64,000 nt of DNA from Prochlorococcus marinus str. MIT 9515 (GCF_000015665.1 NC_008817.1:1488001-1552000); one strand, 5' to 3'. Counted from the first letter of the stretch, positions 9,671 through 20,370 are shown. Numbers and translations are program-made. The notes: generated by a model not told the origin, from the sequence alone.

Positions 9671-9784
9671 TTATTCAGTTGCAGTAATTAATCTACCTAT
9701 CAGTACGATAAATACTGCAGGCATAGCTATCCCAATTAATGGAACAAAGATCGGTGGAAGGAGATTTGCTAAATCAGATGGCAT
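9671..9784 (-). CDS. psaI: Photosystem I reaction centre subunit VIII
   Basis: A 37-residue single-helix membrane protein: MPSDLANLLPPIFVPL followed by a hydrophobic stretch with PAVFIVLIGRLI. PsaI sits next to PsaL in the photosystem I trimer interface, and psaI-psaL order is typical of cyanobacteria. The frame from ATG 9784 to TAA 9671 is complete and its hydrophobic pattern matches the family. It is first in the pair with psaL. Confidence 0.93.
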   Translation of the reverse strand: MPSDLANLLPPIFVPLIGIAMPAVFIVLIGRLITATE

Positions 9785-9877
9785 AGTTATTTAAAACATC
9801 TTTAAACACTTTAATATTTATTTGAAAAATAGTGTTACTTTTATTAATGGATGATATAAAAATTATTAACTTTTTTT

Positions 9878-10270
9878 ATGCTTAATTACTTGACTATAGT
9901 TTTTATTATCTTAATAATATTTTTTCTAGTTATCTACAAGAAAAAATATATATTTAAAGCTCTAGATAAAAAGAAATCATATCCAATTAAAGAAATACAT
10001 AATAAAAATAAAAGACTTTCTTCATTAAAAAAAAGTAAAAATATTTATTATCAACATAACTTTAATAATTACTCGGAATTTCAAAAAAAAAATTTAAGAG
10101 AAAACATGTCAAGACTATTTAAAGGGGGTACAGTAGATAAATTAAAAGCTTTAAATATTGCAGAAGAATTAGCAGATAAATCTACATTACCTATTCTCAG
10201 AAAAGGATTAAAAGATATGAACCTTCAGGTAGTTGAACGTTCTGCCCTACTTATTAGAAAATTTACGTAA
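9878..10270 (+). CDS. Small membrane-anchored hypothetical protein with a HEAT-like C-terminus
   Basis: A 130-residue protein of unknown function. Residues 4-20 form one strong membrane segment (YLTIVFIILIIFFLVIY), followed by a basic, low-complexity linker. The last 55 residues (RLFKGGTVDKLKALNIAEEL to VVERSALLIRKF) look like one pair of amphipathic helices of the HEAT/armadillo kind. The protein is probably tethered to the inner or thylakoid membrane with a cytoplasmic helical domain. It lies between divergent psaI and a convergent glycosyltransferase, and its stop is only four bases from the latter's end. Confidence 0.6.
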   Translation: MLNYLTIVFIILIIFFLVIYKKKYIFKALDKKKSYPIKEIHNKNKRLSSLKKSKNIYYQHNFNNYSEFQKKNLRENMSRLFKGGTVDKLKALNIAEELADKSTLPILRKGLKDMNLQVVERSALLIRKFT

Positions 10271-10274
10271 ATAA

Positions 10275-11237
10275 TTACTCTTTAGAATTACTTTGGATTT
10301 TTCTAACTCTGTAAATCGGCCTATTTTGACTTTCGTGATAAGTTCTCATTAACAGTTCGCCTAATAATCCAAAACTAAATAATTGAACACCTGCAATTCC
10401 CAATATTAAAGCAAACATTAGCATGGGACGATTACCAATATCTTGACCTAAAGTTTTGAGAACAAATAAGTAAAAAGTCATGCCTAGACTTATCAAAATA
10501 CTGATAATTCCAACAAAACCGAATCCATACATAGGTCTAGTTAAAAATTTAGTCATAAACCAAACTGTCAGTAAATCCATCAAAACCCTAAAAGTTCTAT
10601 CTATCCCATATTTACTAGAGCCGTATTGGCGACTTCTATGATTAACTTCGATTTCTTTGATTTTAGCTCCTTCTATGTTCGCTAAAACTGGTAAAAACCT
10701 ATGAAGTTCACCGTATAATTTTATGTCATCTACAATTTCTTTTTTAAAAGCTTTCAATGAACAACCGTAATCATGCAACTTCAGTCCAGTAACATTAGCT
10801 ATCAACTTATTAGCTATTTTTGATGGTATGCGTCTATTAAGTAATTTATCTTTCCTTTCATATCTCCATCCACAAACTAAATCATAGCCAGAATTAATAT
10901 ATGAAATTAATTTTGGAATATCATTAGGATCATTTTGTAAGTCTCCATCTAGAGTAATTACAATTTCACCTTTAGAATTATCAAAACCTGCTGCCATTGC
11001 TGCAGTTTGTCCATAATTCTTTCGAAGTGAAATTACTGATAATTCCTTAATCTTAATAGTTAATTGATCTAATACAGTTGAAGTATTATCACGAGAGCCA
11101 TCATTAACTACTATCAATTCACAATTATAATTATTATCTTTAATAACATTTAAAACTTCATCTAATAAATAACCAATACTCTCACTTTCATTAAACACAG
11201 GGATAATAATAGATATCAACTGAGTAATATTTTTCAT
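10275..11237 (-). CDS. GT2-family glycosyltransferase (dolichol-phosphate mannosyltransferase type)
   Basis: The 320-residue protein has an N-terminal GT-A domain (ISIIIPVFNESESI, VNDGSRDNT, ITLDGDLQNDP, where the DxD-like acidic residues bind the metal-nucleotide sugar). Two C-terminal hydrophobic helices (MYGFGFVGIISILISLGMTF and MLMFALILGIAGVQLFSFGL) follow. This is the layout of polyprenyl-phosphate sugar synthases such as GtrB/ArnC, which charge a lipid carrier with a sugar at the cytoplasmic face. Sugar and acceptor cannot be told from the sequence. It lies downstream of psaB but is separated from it by a terminator hairpin. Confidence 0.85.
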   Translation of the reverse strand: MKNITQLISIIIPVFNESESIGYLLDEVLNVIKDNNYNCELIVVNDGSRDNTSTVLDQLTIKIKELSVISLRKNYGQTAAMAAGFDNSKGEIVITLDGDLQNDPNDIPKLISYINSGYDLVCGWRYERKDKLLNRRIPSKIANKLIANVTGLKLHDYGCSLKAFKKEIVDDIKLYGELHRFLPVLANIEGAKIKEIEVNHRSRQYGSSKYGIDRTFRVLMDLLTVWFMTKFLTRPMYGFGFVGIISILISLGMTFYLFVLKTLGQDIGNRPMLMFALILGIAGVQLFSFGLLGELLMRTYHESQNRPIYRVRKIQSNSKE

Positions 11238-11291
11238 ATGATTCGCGATTAATAATCTTTTAATTTTAACTTAATTTAGAACAAAGAAATT

Positions 11292-11324
11292 AAACAAAAA
11301 AAATCACCACATAAGTGGTGATTT
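11292..11324 (-). terminator. Rho-independent terminator of psaA-psaB
   Basis: A perfect 10-bp stem (AAATCACCAC at 11301-11310 with GTGGTGATTT at 11315-11324) and a 4-base loop lie 18 bases after the psaB stop. On the minus strand the stem runs into a T-rich tract, giving a classical terminator. It separates the abundant psaAB message from the glycosyltransferase gene downstream on the same strand. Confidence 0.85.
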
Positions 11325-11342
11325 ATCTTATTTAATAAGTTT

Positions 11343-13571
11343 TTATCCAAACTTACCTGAAGTAGAAGCTATTACAAATGCTCCGAAAGTGAGAATATTT
11401 CCAATTGTGAAATGAGCTAATCCCACTAGTCTTGCTTGAACAATTGAAAGTGCAACAGGTTTATCTCTCCAACCTACAAGGTTTGCTATTGGAGTACGCT
11501 GGTGGGCCCAAACTAATGTTTCGATTAATTCTTGCCAGTAGCCACGCCATGAGATCAAGAACATAAACCCAGTGGCCCATACTAAATGGCCGAATAAGAA
11601 CATCCAAGCCCAAACAGAAAGTGAATTAACGCCGAATGGATTATATCCATTAATTAATTGAGCTGAGTTTAGCCATAGATAATCTCTAAACCAACCCATT
11701 AAGTAAGTTCCAGACTCATTAAATTGAGCAACATTACCTTGCCAAATTGCTAAATGTTTCCAATGCCAGTAAAAAGTTACCCATGCTATCAAGTTTAATG
11801 CCCAGAACATTGCTAGATACATGGCGTCCCAAGATGAGCTGTCACAAGTACCTCCTCTCCCTGGTCCATCACATGGGAATGCATAACCTAAATCTTTCTT
11901 GTCTGGAATAAGCTTAGTGCCTCTAGCATCTAAAGCCCCTTTAATTAGAATTAGTGCAGTTGTGTGAAGTCCAAGAGCAATAGCATGATGAACCAAGAAA
12001 TCTGCTGGTCCAATGGGTAAAAAAGCACTTAAAGCATCTTGTCTATTAATCAAATCCATCCAGTAATGATTTCCCGGTAAAGAATTTGCAGCGACACTAG
12101 CTGCACTTGTAGGATCAGAAAGCAGTGCGTTAAAACCATACATCATCTTTCCTTGAGCTGCCTGCACGAACTGAGCAAATACTGGTTCGATTAAAATTTG
12201 TTTTTCAGGATTTCCAAAAGCTACAACAACATCGTTATGTACATATATTCCTAATGTATGAAAACCCAAGATCATAGTCACCCAGCTTAAATGACTAATA
12301 AGAGCTTCCTTAGTTCCTAGTACACGAGCTAATACATTATCTTTATTTAATTCAGGATCATAATCTCTGACAAAGAATATTGCACCATGAGCAAAAGCAC
12401 CAACCATTAAAAACATCGCTATATATTGGTGATGAGTATATAAAGCTGACTGTGTAGTGTAATCTCTTGCTATAAAAGCATATGAAGGAAGAGCTCCCAT
12501 ATGTTGAGCCACCAATGATGTGGCTACTCCAAGAGCTGCTAGAGCTAAACCAAGTTGGAAGTGAAGCGAATTAGTAACAGTTTCATAAAGACCATCGTGA
12601 TTAATCCCAAAACTTCCTTTGTGAGGATCAAGAGGATGTCTTGTATTATGCGCTTCTGTAATTTCTTTTAAACTATGTCCGATTCCAAAAGTATTTCTAT
12701 ACATATGTCCGGCGATTATAAATACAGTACCTATTGCAATGTGATGATGAGCTATGTCAGTTAACCATAATGCTTCACTTTGAGGATGAAGTCCTCCTAG
12801 GAAAGTAAATATTGCTGTACCCGCTCCCTCTGCCGTACCAAATACTTGTTCTAATGAATCCGGATTCTGGGCATATGCACCCCAATTAAGTGTAAAGAAA
12901 GGAGTTAAGCCGGCTGGATGAGGTAGTACTGTTAACCAATTATCCCAACCTACATGAATACCTCTAGATTCAGGAATAGCAACGTGAACTAAGTGTCCTG
13001 TCCAAGCAATACTACTAAAACCAAATAAAACAGCAAGATGATGATTTAATCTAGATTCGTTATTTTTAAACCAGGCAAGTGAAGGTCTAAATTTTGGTTG
13101 TAAATGTAACCATCCAGCAAACAATGTCCAACAAGCCAAAATACTCATAAATATTGAGGCTTGAAACAATTGCTCATTTGTTCTCATGCCTATGGTGTAC
13201 CACCAATGATATAAACCTGAATAAGCAATATTTACTGGGCCATCGGCTCCTGCCTGAGTCATTGCTTCTGTAATACCAGAACCGAAGTGAGGGTCCCAAA
13301 TAGCATGAGCGATAGGACGAACATGGGTTGGATCAAGTACAAATTGCTCAAAATTACCTTGCCAAGCAATATGAAATAGATTACCAGCTACCCAAAGAGC
13401 AATAATTGCTAAATGACCAAAATGCGTAGAAAACAACTTTTGGTAAAGCTTTTCTTCTGTCATCCCATCATGACTCTCAAAGTCATGAGCAGTAGCTATG
13501 CCGTACCATATTCGGCGGGTGGTTGGGTCCTGAGCTAGACCCTGGTTAAATGCTGGAAATTTTGTTGCCAT
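11343..13571 (-). CDS. psaB: Photosystem I P700 apoprotein A2
   Basis: PsaB pairs with PsaA to form the photosystem I core that binds P700, most antenna chlorophyll and the FX cluster in the thylakoid. The 742 residues begin [20 protein letters not shown] as expected, contain 11 hydrophobic helices with many His ligands, and carry the FX-binding loop [18 protein letters not shown]. It starts 28 bases after the psaA stop and is clearly the second gene of a psaAB operon. A strong hairpin terminator follows it. Confidence 0.99.
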   Translation of the reverse strand: MATKFPAFNQGLAQDPTTRRIWYGIATAHDFESHDGMTEEKLYQKLFSTHFGHLAIIALWVAGNLFHIAWQGNFEQFVLDPTHVRPIAHAIWDPHFGSGITEAMTQAGADGPVNIAYSGLYHWWYTIGMRTNEQLFQASIFMSILACWTLFAGWLHLQPKFRPSLAWFKNNESRLNHHLAVLFGFSSIAWTGHLVHVAIPESRGIHVGWDNWLTVLPHPAGLTPFFTLNWGAYAQNPDSLEQVFGTAEGAGTAIFTFLGGLHPQSEALWLTDIAHHHIAIGTVFIIAGHMYRNTFGIGHSLKEITEAHNTRHPLDPHKGSFGINHDGLYETVTNSLHFQLGLALAALGVATSLVAQHMGALPSYAFIARDYTTQSALYTHHQYIAMFLMVGAFAHGAIFFVRDYDPELNKDNVLARVLGTKEALISHLSWVTMILGFHTLGIYVHNDVVVAFGNPEKQILIEPVFAQFVQAAQGKMMYGFNALLSDPTSAASVAANSLPGNHYWMDLINRQDALSAFLPIGPADFLVHHAIALGLHTTALILIKGALDARGTKLIPDKKDLGYAFPCDGPGRGGTCDSSSWDAMYLAMFWALNLIAWVTFYWHWKHLAIWQGNVAQFNESGTYLMGWFRDYLWLNSAQLINGYNPFGVNSLSVWAWMFLFGHLVWATGFMFLISWRGYWQELIETLVWAHQRTPIANLVGWRDKPVALSIVQARLVGLAHFTIGNILTFGAFVIASTSGKFG

Positions 13572-13599
13572 TGAATTAAAAAGGTGAAGTTCAGGTTAT

Positions 13600-15882
13600 T
13601 TAGCCAATCCCGAAAAGGCGAGCATGGAAAAATGCCCAAGTAGTAGCTATACCACCCACTAAGAAGTGAGTTACACCAACTGCACGACCTTGAGTAATTG
13701 ATAGTGCTCTTGGTTGAATTGTTGGAGCGACTTTCAATTTATTGTGTGCCCAAACAATTGATTCAAATAGTTCTTGCCAGTATCCTCTTCCACTAAATAG
13801 GAACATTAAGCTAAATGCCCAAATAAAGTGAGCACCTAAGAACATTAAGCCATACATACTTATTGATTGACCGTAACTTGTCAATACCTGTGCTGCTTGT
13901 GCCCATAAAAAGTCTCTTAACCATCCATTAATAGTTATTGCACTTTGAGCAAAATTACCTCCTGTAAGACCCCAAACATCACTTTGCATTTTCCAAGAAA
14001 AATGGAAAATAACAATTGATAGACAATTATACATCCAGAAAAGTGCCAAGAAGACATGATCCCAGGAAGAAACCTGACATGTACCTCCTCTTCCAGGACC
14101 ATCACATGGGAATCTAAATCCAAGTGATGCTTTATCAGGAATTAACCTTGAACTTCTTGCATAAAGGACACCTTTAAGGAGAATTAGTACTGTTACATGT
14201 ATCTGGAATGCATGAATGTGGTGAATCATTAAATCAGCAGTTCCTAGAGGGATACCAGTCATCGCAACTTTTCCTCCAACAGATATTGTCTCACCATTAA
14301 ATACTTGGCTTACCCCATTACCTTCTAAGAGTGTTGTTCCAACTCCTGATGATTGAATATTTTGTATCCATTGAGCAAAAATTGGTTGTAATTGAATTGC
14401 TTTATCACTAAACATATCTTGAGGTCTACCCAAAGCTCTCATAGTGTCGTTGTGAATATAAAGTCCAAAACTATGAAAACCTAACCACATACAAACCCAA
14501 TTAAGGTGACTTATTAACGCGTCCCTAGCTTTCAATACTCTATCTAAGACATTATCTATGTGTTTTGCTGGATCATAGTCTCTTACCATAGCTATTCCTG
14601 CGTGTGCTCCAGCTCCAACAATAAACAGACCTCCTATCCACATATGGTGGGTAAACAATCCCAATACAGTCATATAATCGGTAGCAATGTAAGGATATGG
14701 AGGCATTGCATACATATGATGGGAGATGATAATAGATAAAGATCCAAGCAAGGCTAAGTTAACCGATAACTGAGCATGTCTACTTTCCGCCATAAAATCA
14801 AAAAGACCTTGATGACCTCTAGGCGCAGGAAAAAGAATGGGATCTCCCTGATGTGCATCTAATATTTCTTTCATACTATGACCAATTCCATAATTAGTCC
14901 TGTACATATGACCAGCAATTATGAACAGTACAGCAATTGCAAGATGATGATGTGCAATATCAGTCATCCATAAGCTTCCAGTAACCGGATTAAGTCCTCC
15001 CTTGAAAGTTAAGAAATCTGAAAAAGCGAACCAATTCAAACTAAAGAAGTTACCTGTACCACTTGCAAGACCCGGGAAGATTTGACCAACAATTTGTGGA
15101 TCACACAATTGATGAGGCATTGGAATATCAGCAATTGTTGCTATCTCTTTTCCGTTAATAATCAGTGGGCTGCCAGCATCAATCGCATCTAAAAGAGCTG
15201 CTGTAGGGGCACCAATATGAATAGTATGACCTGCCCAAGCTAAAGAACCTAGTCCCAATAGGCCAGCCAAATGATGATTCATCATGGACTCAACATCTTG
15301 GAACCATTCCATTTTTGGAGCAGCTTTGTGGTAATGGAATATCCCTGCATGAAGCATTAGTGCAGCCATTACAACCGCTCCAATAGCTAATGCCATCAAT
15401 TCACTCTCATTTGTAATTCCCCAGGCTCGCCACATGTGGAATACTCCAGAGCTTATTTGTATTCCATTGTAATTAGCACCAAGATCACCATTTAGCATCT
15501 CTTGACCTACGATTGCCCACACTTGTTGAGCTCCAGGCTTTACATGGGTAGGATCAGCCAACCACCCTGAATAGTTTGAGAATCTTGCTCCATGGAAAAA
15601 TGCAGCACTCATCCATATGAAAATTACTGCAAGATGTCCAAAGTGAGCTGAGAATATTTTTCTGGTGGCTTCTTCAGCATCTCCTGTATGTACATCAAAA
15701 TCGTGGGCGTCTGCATGTAAATTCCAAATCCAAGTTGTGGTTTTCGGACCTTTGGATAATTTACTTGACCAGAAACCTGGTTTATCTAATTTGGCGAAAT
15801 CAATAGGTCTAGGATCAGCCTTAACGGGTGATTCCAAAATCTTTTTGTCTTTTTCTCCACTTTCTGGTGGGCTAATGGTCAT
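13600..15882 (-). CDS. psaA: Photosystem I P700 apoprotein A1
   Basis: The other half of the photosystem I heterodimer. The 760 residues start [14 protein letters not shown] and include the FX loop [18 protein letters not shown] and the conserved His-rich helices ([19 protein letters not shown]). An AGAGG ribosome-binding sequence lies a few bases before the ATG. A short insertion near residues 235-255 ([15 protein letters not shown] region) sits in a lumenal or stromal loop, as in other marine picocyanobacteria. It is transcribed from the 340-base divergent spacer shared with the cobalamin gene. Confidence 0.99.
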   Translation of the reverse strand: MTISPPESGEKDKKILESPVKADPRPIDFAKLDKPGFWSSKLSKGPKTTTWIWNLHADAHDFDVHTGDAEEATRKIFSAHFGHLAVIFIWMSAAFFHGARFSNYSGWLADPTHVKPGAQQVWAIVGQEMLNGDLGANYNGIQISSGVFHMWRAWGITNESELMALAIGAVVMAALMLHAGIFHYHKAAPKMEWFQDVESMMNHHLAGLLGLGSLAWAGHTIHIGAPTAALLDAIDAGSPLIINGKEIATIADIPMPHQLCDPQIVGQIFPGLASGTGNFFSLNWFAFSDFLTFKGGLNPVTGSLWMTDIAHHHLAIAVLFIIAGHMYRTNYGIGHSMKEILDAHQGDPILFPAPRGHQGLFDFMAESRHAQLSVNLALLGSLSIIISHHMYAMPPYPYIATDYMTVLGLFTHHMWIGGLFIVGAGAHAGIAMVRDYDPAKHIDNVLDRVLKARDALISHLNWVCMWLGFHSFGLYIHNDTMRALGRPQDMFSDKAIQLQPIFAQWIQNIQSSGVGTTLLEGNGVSQVFNGETISVGGKVAMTGIPLGTADLMIHHIHAFQIHVTVLILLKGVLYARSSRLIPDKASLGFRFPCDGPGRGGTCQVSSWDHVFLALFWMYNCLSIVIFHFSWKMQSDVWGLTGGNFAQSAITINGWLRDFLWAQAAQVLTSYGQSISMYGLMFLGAHFIWAFSLMFLFSGRGYWQELFESIVWAHNKLKVAPTIQPRALSITQGRAVGVTHFLVGGIATTWAFFHARLFGIG

Positions 15883-16222
15883 CTAGCACCTCTAAGTAAT
15901 TGGCCCTAAGTAGATTCATCACACCTAATAAGCCTACTTTTTAATATTAGACTTTCTAGGAACGAACAAATCGAAACTTAAGATTTTCGTTACCAAAAAT
16001 AATAGGGTAAAGATTCTTTGATCATGCGAGAAAGTAACAAATGTTTCAATGATTGTTACTTTTCGATATTTTCAGCAAATCTCTTAGCATATCAAGGTTC
16101 TAAGTATATATACCCAAAATATTTCATAAAAATCTTAAATTTTTTTTTATATTTCATTCCTTATTTGTTAATTACTGCAACAAGATATAATTTCTAGAAG
16201 ATATCAAAAAGCACTTCTTAAA
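15883..16222. promoter_or_regulatory. Divergent spacer carrying the psaA promoter region
   Basis: This 340-base spacer between divergent psaA and cbiG-cobJ must hold the psaA promoter. A TAATAT on the minus strand (15944-15949) is a possible -10 box. No HLR1 (RpaB) site of the TTACAT type is visible. An inverted repeat at 16027-16065 is listed separately. I see no small gene in it. Confidence 0.45.
16027..16065. repeat. 13-bp inverted repeat upstream of psaA
   Basis: CGAGAAAGTAACAA (16027-16040) faces TTGTTACTTTTCG (16053-16065) across a 12-base spacer; the arms are complementary except for one extra base. It could be a dimeric regulator site or a hairpin in a leader transcript. It lies about 145-185 bases upstream of psaA. 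There is no T-run on either side that would make a standard terminator. Confidence 0.5.
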
Positions 16223-18037
16223 TTGAAAGGTATTGCAATAGGTTTTTCAGATGCTTCAAAAGAGATTTTAAAAAGACTAAAAAAAACTGAATTTATTAAT
16301 GAGATTTATATCGGAAGCTCATCTCAAATAGATAAAAAAATCAAAGATTCAATTGAGTGCTTGAAACCCAAGCTAATTCTGAAAAAAAAATGGAAAGAAT
16401 TGGAGTTAATTATCTTTGTCGGGTCAGTAGGAGCCTCAATCAGACTTATCAATTCTTTATTATCTTCAAAAGATAAAGATCCTGGAATAATTGTGATTGA
16501 TAAAAAAGGATCAAAAATCATTCCATTGATTGGAGCACATCAATCAAATGTACAAAATATTGCATTTCAAATATGTAATTTATTTGGTGGTGAAATTATA
16601 GAAACTAATAATTCAATTGAGGAAAATTACTTAAATATTGATTCATTTGGATATCAATGGGGATGGAAAAGGTCTGGAGATACAAAAGACTGGTCAAAAC
16701 TGGTAATAAAGCAAGCCAATAATAAAGAAATTTTTTGTAGCCAATCCTCAGGCAATGATTTATGGAAAACTTCAGACTCAGGAAAAAATATTACTCAAAT
16801 TTCAGAGAAAGATAATGAGCCAAATAAAGCATCCTTTAATATAAGTATATTTAGTAATCATAAAAATACTTGGCATCCCGCCATGTTATGGATCGGTTTA
16901 GGTTGCGAGAGAAATACTAGCAAACAACTAATTGAAGACTCCATACAAAAATTTTTAGCAACTAATAATTTATCTCCATTATCAATTGCAGGATATGCAA
17001 CCATCGATATTAAAAAAGATGAGCAAGCATTTTTAAAAATCTCACGAGAAAACAAATTGCCTATAAAATTTTTCAGGGCAGAGCTACTATCTACTATTAA
17101 CGTACCTAATCCATCAAATATAGTACTTAATGAGATTGGTACACCTTCAGTAGCTGAAGCCGCTTGCATTTTAGCTGCTGGAGAAGGAGCAAAACTATTG
17201 GGTGAAAAGAAAATCTTTAAAAATATCGATCTTTCAAAAAGTAAATTTGGTGCGGTAACGATAGCCGTAGCTCGGTCTAAAAATCAATATTACCCACTAA
17301 CAGGCGAAATTCATGTTGTAGGTATTGGACCGGGAGATATTTCCTATTTAACAAATGATGCTCGAAAAGCCTTATCAAAATGTTCTATATGGATTGGATA
17401 TAAAATGTATTTGGATCTAATTAAACCGCTTAAAAGAAAAGATCAGGTAATTATTGAAAGCAATCTTACTGAAGAAAGAGAGAGATGTGAGAAAGCCATA
17501 AAACTTTCTGAGGAAGGAATAAAAGTAGCACTTATATCCTCTGGGGATGCAGGTGTTTATGGAATGGCTGGTCTGCTTTTGGAATTAATTCAAACAATGA
17601 AAAAAGAATTAAGGCCCTCATTTGAAATACATCCTGGAATCAGTAGCATGCAACTAGCAGCTGCACTTGGTGGTGCTCCATTAATGAACGACTTCTGTTC
17701 AATAAGCTTGAGTGATAAGTTAACCCCATGGGAATCCATTGAAAAAAGAATTGAGGGTGCTTTATTGGGAGACTTTGTAATTACCATTTTCAATCCACAA
17801 TCAATCGAAAGAAATTGGCAATTGAAAAGAGCTATAAAATTAGTCTTAGGTCATAGACCTGGAAATACTCCAGTATTAGTAGGCAGACAAGTAGGAAGGA
17901 AAAATCAATCAAAGAGATTTTTTAGTTTGGATAGCATCCCTTTAGAAGAAATAGATATGCTTTCAATAATCATTATTGGCAATTCTAAAACTACCTTAGT
18001 TGATGATATATTTTTAACCCCAAGAGGATATCTTTGA
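16223..18037 (+). CDS. cbiG-cobJ: CbiG-CobJ fusion: cobalt-precorrin-5A hydrolase / precorrin-3B C17-methyltransferase
   Basis: A 604-residue two-enzyme fusion for corrin ring formation in cobalamin synthesis. Residues 1 to about 350 match CbiG: an N-terminal part with VGSVGASIRLI, and a C-terminal part with WIGLGCERNTS and GTPSVAEAACILAAG. CbiG opens the ring-A lactone. From about residue 361 (GEIHVVGIGPGDISYL) the SAM-dependent CobJ/CbiH methyltransferase begins, with SSGDAGVYGMAGL. The start is TTG at 16223; no ATG lies close by. The fusion is typical of cyanobacteria and fits the pseudocobalamin pathway of marine picocyanobacteria. Confidence 0.9.
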   Translation: MKGIAIGFSDASKEILKRLKKTEFINEIYIGSSSQIDKKIKDSIECLKPKLILKKKWKELELIIFVGSVGASIRLINSLLSSKDKDPGIIVIDKKGSKIIPLIGAHQSNVQNIAFQICNLFGGEIIETNNSIEENYLNIDSFGYQWGWKRSGDTKDWSKLVIKQANNKEIFCSQSSGNDLWKTSDSGKNITQISEKDNEPNKASFNISIFSNHKNTWHPAMLWIGLGCERNTSKQLIEDSIQKFLATNNLSPLSIAGYATIDIKKDEQAFLKISRENKLPIKFFRAELLSTINVPNPSNIVLNEIGTPSVAEAACILAAGEGAKLLGEKKIFKNIDLSKSKFGAVTIAVARSKNQYYPLTGEIHVVGIGPGDISYLTNDARKALSKCSIWIGYKMYLDLIKPLKRKDQVIIESNLTEERERCEKAIKLSEEGIKVALISSGDAGVYGMAGLLLELIQTMKKELRPSFEIHPGISSMQLAAALGGAPLMNDFCSISLSDKLTPWESIEKRIEGALLGDFVITIFNPQSIERNWQLKRAIKLVLGHRPGNTPVLVGRQVGRKNQSKRFFSLDSIPLEEIDMLSIIIIGNSKTTLVDDIFLTPRGYL

Positions 18038-18140
18038 ACACTAATATCAAAAAATCTCATGTTTAATAATAATTTTTTTTGTTTTTGCTTTTTGTGTAAG
18101 AGAATATTAATCTTTAATAAATACTATTGAATTTAATCCT

Positions 18141-18944
18141 TTGAATAATTTTGGTGTAATTTTATTTGATATTGATGGAGTTATACGAAGCGTAGAAAAT
18201 AGTTATAGGCTTTCGCTAAAAAAAACAGTTTACCAATTTTGCGGTTGGGAACCTAGTTATCAGGATATTGATAATGCAAAAAACGAGGGTATCTGGAATA
18301 ATGATTGGGATTTAAGTTTAGAATTTATAAAGAGGAATATTCAAAAAACAAACTCAAAACTTAAACCGCCTAATAGAGAAGATATAGTTAGGTGTTTTGA
18401 AGACTTCTACTTTGGCGGCAACCCAAAGAAAGATAGTAAAGATTGGTCAGGCTTTATAAAAAATGAGGAGCTATTAGTAAAAAAAGAATTTTTTAAATTT
18501 TTAAGTGGAATTGGGATTATTTGGGGATTTGTAAGTGGAGCTGAATCTGCTTCTGCAAAATTTGTTTTAGAAAAAAGACTACAATTAGCATCTCCTCCCT
18601 TAATAGCGATGGGTGATGCCCCTGACAAGCCAAATCCTGAAGGTTTTCTTTACTTAGCAAGCAAGCTATCTAAGAAAAGTCTCGGGAAAGAAAATATCCC
18701 AATAGCATACGTTGGCGACACAATTGCGGATGTAAATACAGTTATTAATGCAAAAAAAAGAATCCCAGATCAAAATTTTATGAGTATTGGAATAGCTCCA
18801 CCTCACCTTCACTTGAAATCTAGAAGAAAAGAACGCACTTTATATGAATCGAAACTTAAGGAGGCAGGAGCTGATTTAATTCTTGATTCAGTGAATGAGC
18901 TTAAAAATATAGATATTGATTTTTTTAAAAAATATCAACTATGA
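18141..18944 (+). CDS. HAD-superfamily hydrolase (TIGR01548-like)
   Basis: A 267-residue HAD phosphatase-like protein. Motif I is LFDIDGVIRSVENSY (nucleophile Asp in DIDG), a Ser/Thr of motif II lies in GFVSGAESA, and motif IV is YVGDTIADVNT. The segment GIWNNDWDLSLEFIKR is characteristic of a cyanobacterial/archaeal subgroup of unknown substrate. The start is TTG at 18141, right at the conserved N-terminus. It lies about 100 bases after cbiG-cobJ on the same strand, so the two may share a message. The substrate is unknown. Confidence 0.8.
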   Translation: MNNFGVILFDIDGVIRSVENSYRLSLKKTVYQFCGWEPSYQDIDNAKNEGIWNNDWDLSLEFIKRNIQKTNSKLKPPNREDIVRCFEDFYFGGNPKKDSKDWSGFIKNEELLVKKEFFKFLSGIGIIWGFVSGAESASAKFVLEKRLQLASPPLIAMGDAPDKPNPEGFLYLASKLSKKSLGKENIPIAYVGDTIADVNTVINAKKRIPDQNFMSIGIAPPHLHLKSRRKERTLYESKLKEAGADLILDSVNELKNIDIDFFKKYQL

Positions 18945-19245
18945 AAAATTCACACAAATAAGAACAAAGAGGTAATAATAAATAAGATAATCATTTAGAT
19001 CCTAGATAAACTTTAGGGCAATTAGGTGAGTACTTTTTTAAGAAATTTACACGCCCAATTACTCACTATATTTTTAGTATTAACGTGGCAGTTATTAACA
19101 ATTATTTTGTAATTTCATCTTTTTACTTATTACTTTTTAAGTTACCAAATTTTCAACTTTAGAAATCAATTATGTTTTAACTTTTTTTCAGAACTTAATT
19201 TTCCACTAATATTAAGAACATTAGTTTAAAAATACCTCTTAATAA
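18945..19245. other. AT-rich intergenic region with a possible structured RNA
   Basis: These 301 bases hold no convincing ORF on either strand. At 19016-19066 two complementary pairs interleave: GGGC (19016-19019) with GCCC (19053-19056), and GTGAGTA (19026-19032) with TACTCAC (19060-19066). This could form an H-type pseudoknot. It is the left boundary of the accessory region that runs to tRNA-Ser. Confidence 0.3.
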
Positions 19246-20202
19246 ATGAAAAATTCCTATGATATTGTAACTTGCATTAGTAACAATCACTTAGAAATTG
19301 GAATTCGCGCTATTAGGTCCTTAATTGAATTATCTGAAGCGAAGAGGATATTTATAATTACTCCTAAAAAAAATATAAATTTTTTCAAACAAAATTTTCC
19401 TAAAGAGAATTCATTAATTATTCTTGATGAGGATAAAATAATTCCCAATATAAAACTAACTGATGTTGCCAATACTCTTAGAGAATATGGAGGTAAGGCA
19501 GAGAGAGCAGGTTGGTATTTTCAACAATTCTTGAAAATGAATATTTCAAGGTATCCCAACTTATCAGAATATTATTTAATTTGGGATTCAGATACCGTTA
19601 TGCTAAAAAAAATTAAATTCTTCGACGAATCAAATAAATTAATTATTAATACGAGCAAAGAATTTCATAAACCCTATTTTCAAACCATAAAAAATTTTGG
19701 TCTACTTAAAACAAATAACTTCTCTTTTATTAGCGAGCATATGCTAATTAATTCAAAGATAATGAATGATTTAATATCTTTAATAGAAAAAGCGAATTCT
19801 AAAAATCTTTCTTGGGTAAAAACTGTAATAAGTCAAATTAATAAAGAGCATTTAAACGAAACCGGAAGTGGTTTTAGTGAATTTGAGACATATGGTACCT
19901 ATTTATCTAAATATCACCCCAATTCTTTTGTGACAAATAAATTGAAATCCTGCAGAAATACTTATTCCTTATTTGGCAAACACAATCAAATTAATACATT
20001 CTTAATTTTGAGATTTTACGGCTATTATTGGGCATCATTCGAGAACTGGGATTTAAAAACTCAAAATTTCAAAAATTTGAGATTAATTCGTATTTTTAAC
20101 AATCTTGTAGCTAATTTTTTAATTATTTTTATTAACATCACAAATTCATACAAACATAACTTTGAATTTTCAAGATATCTTGCAATGCCACTTTTAAAAT
20201 AA
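19246..20202 (+). CDS. DUF6492-type glycosyltransferase-like protein
   Basis: A 318-residue protein resembling the DUF6492 family of putative glycosyltransferases. It has an N-terminal nucleotide-binding-like start (YDIVTCISNNHLEIGIRAIRS), an acidic DSD motif in YYLIWDSDTVML that could bind a metal-nucleotide sugar, the segment SEHMLINSKIMNDLI, and GSGFSEFETYGTYLSKYHP. The C-terminus is hydrophobic and may associate with membrane. It is extremely AT-rich (12 G or C in 60 bases at 19381-19440). The context suggests a surface-glycan accessory gene. Sugar and acceptor are unknown. Confidence 0.6.
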   Translation: MKNSYDIVTCISNNHLEIGIRAIRSLIELSEAKRIFIITPKKNINFFKQNFPKENSLIILDEDKIIPNIKLTDVANTLREYGGKAERAGWYFQQFLKMNISRYPNLSEYYLIWDSDTVMLKKIKFFDESNKLIINTSKEFHKPYFQTIKNFGLLKTNNFSFISEHMLINSKIMNDLISLIEKANSKNLSWVKTVISQINKEHLNETGSGFSEFETYGTYLSKYHPNSFVTNKLKSCRNTYSLFGKHNQINTFLILRFYGYYWASFENWDLKTQNFKNLRLIRIFNNLVANFLIIFINITNSYKHNFEFSRYLAMPLLK

Positions 20203-20370
20203 AAATTAATATTGTAATTAAAAATTCCTCACTCACCAATCTACCCACCAGTACTTAATTTTTATTCAAAGACAGAAATTTTTACTTGCCATAATTATCA
20301 ATTAAGATACTAATTTATTACTAGAAATTTAAAAAAAGAAATTCTTTGGAAGTTTAATCTTACTAATTTT

